Below are positions 1 to 11,300 of a stretch of DNA of 64,000 bases, one piece after another. A program made the translations under genes and the position numbers. The DNA comes from Dipylidium caninum. Taxonomy: Eukaryota > Platyhelminthes > Cestoda > Cyclophyllidea > Dipylidiidae. Each line of letters opens with the position of its first letter. Position 1 is the stretch's first letter. The notes under the pieces are model-generated. The model saw only the letters and a program-made list of their open reading frames with translations, searched no databases and had not been told where the DNA came from. The stretch spans positions 930,001 to 994,000 of the forward strand of contig QEYB01000266.1 in NCBI GenBank assembly GCA_017562135.1. Direction: 5' to 3'.

Positions 1-3000
1 CGGAAGACCCGTTCCGGAAAGTTGATTTTTTTGAGACTCCAACAACACACCAGACCGGAATGCTGATTATCGAATTCAAAGGAGCCGTAGCCAACAGCTA
101 GAATGTCCTTCTTTCGCGGATTGAACGCTAAGGAGGACACGTTTCGACCCTACAATATTAGCAGCAGTCAACTCGAGGGCAGAGAGTCTTTCGACTATGT
201 ACAAAAGTTCTCTCCCCTTAAACGTAGGGGAAAAAAATAAGACTAGCTAGAATAGTAGAGAAGACGAACAACATCATATCCAGAACTTAAAACTGCTTTA
301 AAGTTAACCGTAATTCACAAGGGGGTTTAATTTTGGCATTTAGAAACTAAGCTATAAGATGATAAGGTAAGTTAACAAATAAGGATGGCGTCTAATTTCG
401 TGAATATAAAACTGACTACTTAACAATCAATCCGCATTTGATTTAAAGGCCTCTGAGGCTAGTTCAGGGGAAAGTATTATGCCCACTAATGATACGACTC
501 GGTTAGATGAAGTGGATTCGAATAGCCCTCGGCACCCTGCAGGGGAAGGAGGAAAAATACCTTCGCGAGTATTGACAAGAAAAAGAACACGAAGGTGGGG
601 AGACGGACCCTGGGCAACGCAAAAGTGTAGGTTATGCTGTCTCAAGTAAATGCCCTTTGGGCGTGATGAAAGGTGCCTATTGCATTCATTGGTAAGTGCA
701 GCCGAAGGAGACGAATGAGGCTGGCTCACAAAAGCGAAATTGCAATCCGATCTCCTAAGCACAACACGCTTTTTCGGTTAATAACACCGAATGCAAAATT
801 CAAACCATTCAAGCCGATCCCGATGGAGGGACGTAAGTAAAGGTAATTTTCTGTTTGAAAAAAATATATATTTGCATGTGAACCTTCTACTAATCGAACA
901 ATGATTCAATTAGTAGCGGTGGGGGAGTAAAGTCAGCGTAAAAATAATTTAGAAGCTCCAATGTCCAAGCCTCGGCTCTAAGTAGAGCATGCCAGTAAGA
1001 AGTAGCTCACTTTTGTGAGAGGGCAACCGTATCTCCAGAGCAACAGCAAGGCGGGGGGAGTGAATATTTTGCCGACAGACTTCAAGTGCAGACTGGGCGA
1101 GGGTTCCATCGCCAGTGGTCTATTGCCAGTGCCCTTACGCGTGGCGTCGGAGACCCGATCTGCGCCGTTTTCAGTATTAGCTCCACTCGTGCGATTGCCA
1201 TCAACCATGACTCCGCCACCGCCAGTGGGAGTAGAAGGGTCGTGGGTGTCACCGGTGGTAGTACGGCTGCCGCCCACATTGTCCGGTGCCGAGGGTGAGA
1301 AGAAAGACTGACGGAGAAACACAGTTTGGCGAAAAGAGAGGCGCTGACCCTCTCCTTCCCCTTCGGTGCCGCCACCGCCACCTGAGGTCATCAGAACTCC
1401 GCTGGCCCGATTCGACTTTATCGCCGAGGGCGGCGGTGCCGCAGTCGCGTCCGACTCGGAGCACTCTTGTGTGTTGCAGCTCTGCTCAAAAACTGCATGA
1501 GAGAAGATAGAGTTATGGTGAAAAGGTCTCCATTTCATTAATCAGTACCAGTAAAACGGTGCTTCGCTTCACTACTTTGCAGTAAATCATGAGGAGCTTG
1601 TGAAATAACTATACTATTTAGTGAAAGGGCTGTCATGTGATCAGATGACTTTGAAGATGACAATTACCCCCACAATGTACCCGTATTAATTAAAACTCAT
1701 AGGGAAGCAGCCTTTTCACCTTTTAATAAGGGACTTTCACAATGCGAATCTTTTCTTGACGCTGTTATCGAAAAAGTGGACAGGGTAATGAACTGGGACT
1801 AGTAGGTGGAGAAGGCAACTGGACTAGACAATAACTTCCGAATTGTATATTTACAGGAGGATTTCATACAAAATTCGCCCAGAAATTACTCAGATTACGC
1901 TAAGTCACCTCACAAAAATGGCATTTTCTACTGGCTTGAGCTACACTTTATTGAAGAGAGAAATTATAACTCAAGCAACTCACGTCGATTCAGTATTACG
2001 GATCTGTACTGAAGGTACTTCTCGTAGTAACAATTCAAGTTGACAGCTTTCTCCATATTTTTCAATAAATTCAGTAAATTTTGATCCTAAAATACATAAT
2101 TTAACCAATTTAAAAAGTGGATTAGATCCGACGGAGGGGAGCAAACATGGTTAGGAGCACTCACATTGGCGTCCAGCATCTGTGACGGTTCCGACTTATT
2201 AAAAACCACAAAGCTGTCATCCCCGATGTTGGCTTCAAAGAGACAATAAATAAAAGGTGCGTACTACTTAGAGGGTAGTAGGTCCATTTTAAGGTAACTA
2301 AACTAACTGCCAAAAGAACTGATTTCCCCAGCACCCGCCGAAACGGCACTATCGGAGTAGGTGACCCCACTCGAAACATTGTTCACATCCCCAGTGCCTT
2401 CTGAGAGTTGTGGAGGATTACTGCTTTCGATAAGGATTCGGGAAATCGCTGTTGGAATATCCGATGAACGCATTGGCATCACACTATCCCCCCGGTCTTG
2501 TTCCAGTTGAGATGTCCCATCCACCTGCCGCTCATCGCCTATCTCAGACAGAACGAAAGTCTACGATAACAAAAATGTTGAATAACAAAAGAAACTTTGA
2601 GATTCTGCGATAAAGATATGCCCTAAGACTTAAAAAAGCCATACTCATAAGTAGAATAAGCATTTCATTGAATGAAATTATTAAAGCACTGTTATATGTT
2701 CTCGAAAGTTTATAAAATAAGTGGACAATTATTATACGAATTACCGTGTAAAACTTGTTGAGTGCTATCCCAGAGATCGTAGACTGTAGCGTGGACCAAT
2801 TTGTCAGCATATTTTATTGGCTGGGTCTGTAATGCCTTGACAATGTTTGGATTGGGCATGGTGCTCATTCCTCGTTCCACATAACTATCGTTCCCTAGTC
2901 GTGCAGCGCACAACTGCGAAAAAGAAGATCAAACTACCCTTCCAGTGGTTAGGACAGGCGCAAGATCAAAATAGCCTCACGCTCTTGTAGTCAGCATTGC

Positions 3001-4705
3001 GTTGAATTTGGTAGGAAGCAAATTCGTCGTCCGTGGGCATAAAGTATGGTTGTTGATCAAAGAGCCAGTACACTTCAGTCTCCCCAACAGTTATGTATAT
3101 CTGTTCTTCTAAATCAATATACTCGCGATTTTCTTCCTCTTCGATCTCCTTCACTAAAGGCGGAAAAATTGTTCAACATCATTGTAATGACGACAAAGAC
3201 GGTTGATAGCTAATTGAATCCAGTACTCATAGAGCATTATACACAGAGGTTGTTAGACTTTACGTCTGTCAAAGCACATCACCCCCTGCTACCTTCTGTA
3301 CTACTTTCATTTTTTGTAGTATGAGTTTCAGTTTGGTCAGAAGTTGTTTCACTGAATGGATTTGAGACAGTTGGAAGAGGTCGAGTGAAGGCCTGATTAA
3401 AGAACTGAATTGTGGAGGCCTGGAGAATTGATGGATCTAATGTCTGACGTTTCAAAAAAGAGATACAGTTGTATACATAAAAAACCTTCCTTAGATCATG
3501 TAGAAGTGCAATCATCACTCACACTCTCTTTGTCCAACTGGGTGGCTCTTTTATCTTCGACAATCATTGGAAGAGGCGTAACGTCATTTCCAAACTCATC
3601 AAAAATTCGCATTTGTTGATCATTCAAAATTTTCGAACCGCCATATGTGGGACCGTGGTTACCAGGACTGTCTGTGGACAGCCTATTTGAAATAGTTGAT
3701 TTTTTTGAAAGATAGTTCATTTCGCTTCTGTAAATCAAACAACAGAATATGGCCCAAAACGAAATTAAACGCAGAAAGGCAAGTACTCATTACCACACTG
3801 AGGCATACATTATTTGAAAACTAATATGATTAGCGTAAAAATGCAATGTAGTTGCCGCATATAACAACACTATGACTTAGCAGTCGGTGCTTGTGAGGCA
3901 TACTAGAGGACTATTGCAATATCCCGACATAGGAGGAAAAGTTTTAAATACTTCCCAAAGGACCCAAAAGTATCACCAAATAGTTAATGAGAGGACTAAC
4001 AATAATTGGTAACACTCGTAAGGAAAAACGCAACGTTGTTTCATTAAAGTAGACGGATTGATTAATGTCTACTAAGCTCTAAACGCAGATTTTGGTGGAG
4101 AATTTATGATTCAGTCGGATAGGTCCAAATAAATATTGAACCACCCCAGATAGTAGAGAGTTAGTAGGCTTACCAGAAACCAGTAGAGGTAAGATAAAAA
4201 GGTACATTAAAGATTTGGAGACAGAAACACATATCTGCAAAAAGAGCAGGCCTAATACACGAATCTATAGTCTTCTAAAGTGCGTTAGTAACTCCCCACA
4301 ATGGACAAAAATTAAAGTACGACAAGTTCTATGAACTTGAGACAAATCATTACTGATCAACTTGGTCGAAAGTAATACAAATTAAAGTTAATCGTAATAC
4401 GGTGTGCTACGTTCCTGTTTTATTTACAAAAGGGCAAATTAGTATATTAGTAATGAGTATACGCGAGGTAAATAAATAAGAAAGTGCGCGCCGCCAAAAT
4501 AGCCTATTTCCAAATATCAAAACAAATATATTCTAGACAAGTTATTAAAACCTCACCATTCTAAATTACTCGTATTAAAGCCACAGTCGTCTTCTTTGAC
4601 TGATGATGTGCCTGAAGTCTGCCGACGGAGGTATGGCAAGAAAGTTCCAAGCTTAGTGCCCGTAACTGGGCGAAAAGGGATTATATGGAAACCTCTAATC
4701 ACCAT
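1..4705 (-). CDS. DNAI4: Dynein axonemal intermediate chain 4 (WDR78-like), partial: N-terminal part
   Basis: Intermediate chain of axonemal inner-arm dynein f, acting in cilia and flagella. Ten exons can be joined in one frame: 4705-4557 (ATG at 4705), 3724-3523, 3443-3293, 3153-2981, 2913-2755, 2560-2335, 2232-2165, 2086-1984, 1492-1011 and 149-1, which continues off the left edge. Family marks seen: FDEFGNDVTPLP in exon 2, RLGNDSYVERGMST then YDLWDST in exon 5, EKAVNLNCYYEKYLQYR in exon 8, and the start of the WD propeller with AVGYG and GLVCCWSLK in exon 10. These fit WDR78 rather than other intermediate chains. Exon 9 has a Gly/Ser/Thr-rich stretch with a GGGGG run ahead of the propeller. 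Weak points: the exon 5 donor (GTTTTA) and exon 6 donor (GTGCTG) are poor and were chosen to keep frame; exon 1 has no homology support. The remaining WD repeats lie outside the window. Confidence 0.85.
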
Positions 4706-5379
4706 GTGTTAACCTCGAAAGGCTTGTGTGATTTGTGTTCTATGGTCTAAAAAATTGCAACGAGGGATGTAAATTTCATATTGGCGTAAATTTATTAGGA
4801 TCCAGAAACCAACTATTTTGAGGGGGCTCTAGAATATTTTCCCGCTCAGCCGAATTGAGCCAAAAGATTATCAAATTATGAGGCATTCGTCCTTCAGTAA
4901 AAATTAAGACTAACAAACTATCACTTTGCATTTGTACGACACTTTATCTATGGTTTCCAAATGCGGCACTACAGGGGTTGACCGAGCGTTAATACTATAG
5001 CTTTTAGCAACACAAATTGGATTCACTTCATGTGGCATGAGCATAACGTGTTTATAAAAATTATCTGCCTAGTCAAATGTTATTTTATGTGTTTTTTTTA
5101 ATTTCAAAAATATGATGTTCATGAATGCCACCACTTTCTTTTATGCAGCTACTGTAATAATTTAATGAATTTGTAGGACGCAACATAACGATTGGTTTGT
5201 ACAACACCTGAAAGCTCTATTATTATTGGCTTTATCCCCCTGTCCTCGAGGAACCAATATGGTGTTGTCCCTTTCCCTTATGTCGTCTCTTCCCTTGATA
5301 TCTCGATGCCAGGTGTGCATTATTTTTTTTCCTAATTTTCCTTAATTTTGTATTAGTGAAGTGGGCAGAGCCATCGTAC
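4706..5379. promoter_or_regulatory. Divergent spacer between DNAI4 and MCU (probable bidirectional promoter)
   Basis: This AT-rich spacer separates the outward-facing first ATGs of the DNAI4-like gene (minus, 4705) and MCU (plus, 5380). It must hold both transcription starts if the two start codons are right. No TATA box or other core element could be picked out with confidence. The regulatory role is inferred from gene arrangement only. Confidence 0.4.
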
Positions 5380-8300
5380 ATGTCTGTATTGCAATTTCTT
5401 TTTGGAGGAGTAACTAGACTTTTTTCTCTCATTTTCAGTTACATCTCTTTTTATTCTTGCATATCACAGCCATCAAATTTCTGCCGGTGTTACCTCTCAT
5501 CAACAGCTCTAACCTCCCTATGCAGAACGGAGGCATTAACAGGTGCGTCTGTCACCCTCACTCCCGGCGGTCTCCCTCGTTTCCACATCCCTCTCCCTTC
5601 GCGCGAGGAAACTTGTATTTTCGCTCTGCGTCCCCTTTCTAACACTATCGGTGATCTCGTGAAGGCTATCGAAGAAGAAGATAAGGGTGTAGATCGAGTG
5701 GCATTTTTTGGAACTGGCAAGTTTCTTCAATTCTCTCTTTTCTCTTTTTTTTAAATTTGCCGATGGAATTAATTTTATTTATAATTTATACGAAACCCTC
5801 CTGATTTACTATATTTTTGTTATATTTGTGCCTTATATCGATTTCATTTTTTGCCGCTACCATCTCTTAGTCACCCTAATAATAACTGTAATTAATACTA
5901 CATCTTTATTTATTTACCCATCCCTTTTCCCCAATGTGTTGCGGTTTTGTACTATGAAACTGTGTGCTTCTCTTATTTTCCACCAAAATATATTTAAGTG
6001 TATGGTGGTTCTGCTATGTCACTATATCTCATTCGGCAAAAGTTATTATTTTTCCTGTGGTATACTGAACATCTAATGAAATAAGATGTAGTTCTCTTAT
6101 TTCTACATAACTTTAATAGTCACTTTTCATCTGTGAGGCGTTACTTATTGAAGTAAAGTCTCAGTTCGATTGGATAATTTTTACACTGGTATTCATTTTT
6201 ATAACTTACGTTCTCTGTCAAACATTCTCGATCAAATTGGTGTCACTGCCGTCTACATGTCCCGAGTTTCACCGTGCTAAATTCTGACTTTTAACCTAGC
6301 ATTGTTGTGTACGCATGCTGATCTTAGAGCCAATGAGGCATAATCTACTAACTTCCCGTTTACTCCTCGTCCATGCGACAGAGCAGCTTTCGCGTACGAA
6401 TGACATGGCATGTTTCACCTTCTTTCCTCTGACAAGATTGGAATCCGTTTTCTCCTCCCATGGTTCTTCTAATAGATCATTTTTTAACTTTTGATTTTAC
6501 TGTATTTTTCAAAACCGAGTGGTATTTTGTGATACTGGTGCAATGCAGATGGGGGAATTTCCCACTTACTTTCGTGCTCATAGAACCACTAGATGCAACA
6601 CCCAGCTTTCCATGCAAATTAATTAGCTGTGTCTTCATTTCCTCGTACCTTTTTCTACTGTGTTAAATTTTCCTGGCGAAAGATAATGAACGTTAAATTA
6701 AATTTACCTCAAAATCAGTTTAAGGTGAAGTCGTTTACCGACAAGGAGCTAAATTGTCATTTTTTACAGACTGATATCTCCATAGTGCTGTGCGCCTCCA
6801 TCAAGCGCTGTCTTCGTAACCCTTCTTACGATCTGTAACCCCTAATCTTCTACATCGTAAGGTTAGAAGCTAACATAGTTGTTTTAAGGCGAAGAAGGTC
6901 TGGAGCGTAAACACGGTTATTGGAAGTAGCTGCAGTGGAGTACAAACAAGTGTCAACGCGTAAAATATGAATTTTCGTAACTGGCGCGTTTCATATTTTT
7001 CTTTGATTCCATTATTTTTACTTAGCCTTCTCTTCTCTGACCGAGTTTTTTTTCAAACAAAATCCTGATTTCAGGACTCTCAAAAGACCCATAGAGTATA
7101 TTTGCTTGTGTCTCTCGTTTATGTCGGTATTGTCTATGTTTGTTCATGCCCTCTTCCTGGCATCTTCATAAGTCCTTTCTCCCTTTTTTGCTTTTTGATA
7201 TGAATTTTCAATGCTCCTTCACAGGCAGGACTTGGGGTAAATTTTCGCAACAACCAAAATTCGGTAGATTATTGCCGTAACATGCAGATTCATAAAGGGG
7301 AGAATCAAATTTGTTTCATTTGGGAACTAACACGTTGTCGCTGACTTGCATGCGTGCTGTTGTTTTTTACTATGCAGAGTCTATAATGCACCTCTTTCAC
7401 TTTACAATTGGGATTATGAGGGCCTTCGGGGTCATTATTTTAGGTTGAAAGTGATGATAGCTTCGTGATGAGCTCGCATTCTCACTTGCCCAATGGTTAA
7501 TAACCTTGCCACGAGGGGGGAGGGGTTTTCAGACAAGTCAACTTCCTCAGCGTCGTTCCAGCTTACACTACATTTTTTTAGCGAGGCACATCGACTGCTT
7601 TGTTTCTTTGTATTCCCTTTCCTACTCTACTTTATTACGTAGGAGCCGCCTGCTAGTGTGATATTCGGGCTCGTAAAACTATGTTATAAATTCCACTCAG
7701 ACCAAGTTTACTGCTAAATTGGGATATCGCCTCATCGGACAATGATCTTTTGGTTTCTTTCTATCTTCTCCATTGACAATCGTTGGTCTTTTCATCTACT
7801 GAATCTAAAATTTTGGCCTATTCGCAACTGCCCCACATTAATCACTTGAGGTAGGCATAATCATATTTTCATATGAATGTTTGTCTTTGTCTATAGTACT
7901 GGCACAGGTATTAATAAATGAATAGAAATGCGACCCTCCGTTTTACCTTGCAGAGACTGTCTGTGATGCTGGGGTCTTGTGTGGCAGCATCCCGGAGTGG
8001 CATGCGACAGGGCAAGCCACACACTCACACACAAGCAGGCTGGTTTAGTTGTATTAGGAGTGGCGTGATTCATAACTGCCGGAAGTAGAGGCGCCCTGCC
8101 GGCTAGTGAAGCACTAGTTCTTCACCTTGGGAATTAAACCTCGAATTCTTAAAGAAATAGCACATTTTACGCAGTAGTCGCTTCAAAGGCGACCATCATT
8201 TTCAGTTTGGACGCCAATACAGCAGGAGTTGATAATTCAATCAGAATTACTTCATTACGGCGGTGTGTTTCGGTCCCATTCCCAGTAATCAAAGATAGCA

Positions 8301-11300
8301 CCTTTTTTTATTGTCGGAACGATGCATTACTGGCGCTTTTTGAACATTCTAGGCGCTTGTTGAGGCCAGCTATGTTCCTATCCACAGCGTGGTAATATTT
8401 TGTGGAAACATTAAGGCGATGGGATTATCCGCCTCTGTTTTTCTTTTCAAGATCACCACCCAAACATTATTGTTGGTAATCACTTTCATGGACTCTCATT
8501 AACCCAGCAATTTGCAAAGGGTTAAGGAGTTATGACGCTCAAGTTTTACTTTTAGTAAGGGCCTCTGATCTAGGTCGTATTTCAGCAGTAATGTTCTTCT
8601 GAAATGCGGTTCAATCAACGCTTATTTTGACGAGTCGTCATGAGTCTATTCACTCACTAGTCTGGCTACTATTCGGGTTTCTTTTTGAACTTTTTTGGTT
8701 CCCTGAATAATCACATTCTCCACATAAGTACCATCTTTTGCTTCTTCAACGCTGGCGCGTATTACCTGCGTCAAACATCCTTTGCATCTCCGGTTAGACT
8801 AATTTCCTACAGCGTCCATGTTGGGCAATTCAAGTATTCCATAGTATGATTGTAACCCTGTTCTTGCAGACGGCCTACGCTTCGCCAAAGCGAACAGTAT
8901 TGAAATGCTCTTGGCCAACGACTTCGTCATTGAGATAAATGGCAAAAAATTTCCCGTCAGCGTTTCAAATTTGGGTGAGTTCTCTTTTGCTAACCTTTCT
9001 TGAGGTATACGGGCTTGCTCAACTCACAGTGTGTACAAAGTGGCCTTTGTGTTGATTTCAGAAGGCCTAGTAACCTTTAGTATTGCGCACCCCACTAGGC
9101 AGCACGTTCCAAAAACCCACCTATCCACTGTGGCCACTATCGGCATCCAGTGTCCATTTTGTCCGTTTTAATAGCCTGACACTTTAGGATTATACGAATG
9201 TTTTTGGTGTCCGATTTATTCTGCTAATATGAATGTGTTCACTCAGGCAAAGGAGATTGTCATTCCATTCTTTAAATGCGCATTAAAATTCACACAGACA
9301 CACACGTACTGAATTACGTCCACAATTCCACTGTAGATGAATGCGGTGGAGTTTGTAAGGATGGCATTTTATGCCAAATTGGGTAATGATTTCACTCAAT
9401 CCGTAAGAGGTATTCAAATAATTAGCATTTCTCCTTTTCCACTTCACCAGACACTAGCGAACGGATGTATTCCTTTCGAGGAGGATGTCTGAAATGTTTT
9501 TCTTATTGGAGCTATTGGATTTGTGAAGGCGATGCTTTGGTTATAGTTTGTATTTTGTGAATATCGCGTCGTTTGCGAGACGGTGAGCGTCGTTGAATGA
9601 ACGACTTGATAAGGACTGGAAGGCATTCAGGAGGCCACCGTGCCTTTCACTCATGAGTCACGTGATTCACCTTGAACTCATGGTCAGATTCCTAGGGCCG
9701 CGCTAAATTATTTTGAGTCTGGCCTCACTTCAGCATGGCCCAGATACCTCAGCAAACTCTGATGATCCACTGGTTTCCGACCCCCACATCGTCCGCTCAA
9801 GTCTCGCCTAGCCTTCTTTGAGGTCGATACGCAAGTTACTTTGGCACACATTCATCGTCTGCTATCCACGATTCGAAAATCGTAGACTTGAGTAGAATAC
9901 AACCACACGCAGGCATTGGAGATTGCAGGATCAGATTGAGTTAAATGTTCGTTCCAAGCAAATGCTCTTACATCATCACTTTTCGCTGACCAAGATCGGT
10001 GTCAGGGTGTCACTTTAGATGACCTTTTGTGCAAGCTAAACAAGGTTGGAGGCTGCTTTTGCCTCACCCAACATGCCGATTCGCTAACGAGAAAAGTAGG
10101 TGTAAATATAAGCACACAAGAATAAATGAACGACGTTTTGTAGACGTCACTTCTCCTGGCGCCCTTTCGTCTCTAGAGTCCTGTATGCACGGTTTTTTGG
10201 CAATAGAAAAGGTGTCTCGATAGTTCTGCAGTTGCTCTTTCGTTTCACGGATGATATGCCGGTGCACACTTACATCCTAGTGAAATTCTTTCATTTAAAT
10301 CTCTCGTGTCAACTCTGTGTGTTAATACCGGCTCCTGCATACATCCTATTGCCAGGATAAAGTATATTTTTAGTCAAAGGCTATTACACTTTTATTGTTG
10401 ACTCTTCGGTGGCACCACTTTCTGGCCTCATTGATGGAACCTATGAGAAATTTAATACAGTGAGTGAGACCGCGAAGGATGGGACTTTCTTGAACCACTA
10501 GAAGTCTCTCCCTTCCTGACATGGAGTGGGACGCGCATCGCTCGGTAATCTGACTGAGGATTCTGTCTGTACTTTTTACTATTACAAACCCCTGTTTTGA
10601 GTAAAGAATGTGGTTTCTGCGGCAAATTTCAAGTAGGAAGGATTTTCGTTCTCACATTAACATTTTTTTCTCTACGATGGTATGGTCCGTCCCTTTTCAC
10701 TTTGCCCCTTTTTCCTGGCCCTTCTGGCCAAGCACACTCTCGACCATCGTCCTCTCCGGTGAAATCCACTGTCCCAAATTTTCCTCGTGCCTTTCCGGAA
10801 TATGGTAGGCGTTTGCGAAGAGTACAAGGACCAATTCATCATTATGCCGTATACTTTTGTAAATCGGCGTAACTAAATGGGGAGCGAAAGTTCATTGATC
10901 GCTACATACTCGGCTTCAACTTATACGAGCACATTGAGTCAGGATACACGCTTCCTGAATGTTGTACTGTGTTTCTTTCCTGTGGCTCGGTCCCACCCCA
11001 AAGAGGTAGCCACCACTGTGATTGTCTTAAAAGAGACGACGAAGTGAAAGTGTGTTTCTCCACGTGGGTTCCCTTAGTGCCAACATTTATTGCCTATCGG
11101 TTGCGCACACTCCTCCTTCCCGCCTGTTAACGCAGTTTGCTTTGACATCCCTTCGTCTCTTTTTTTGACAGGCCTGCCAGAGGACATGGGTCCTAGGGAC
11201 TTCGGCAATGTACGGGCGCTCGTTAATCAGTTGAACACCGTGCTCACCGCGGAGGACGTCAATGCCGAGAAGGAACGGGAAATTAAAAGACGCATTGCCG

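Noticed and set aside
1015..1510. Plus-strand ORFs opposite DNAI4 exon 9
   Set aside because: Antisense shadows of a GC-rich coding exon.
2335..2524. Starting DNAI4 exon 6 at the CAG before 2524
   Set aside because: Joining the GTAATT donor of exon 5 to this acceptor gives a stop; the acceptor after GTTATCGTAG at 2561 with an earlier exon 5 donor keeps frame and adds a sensible peptide.
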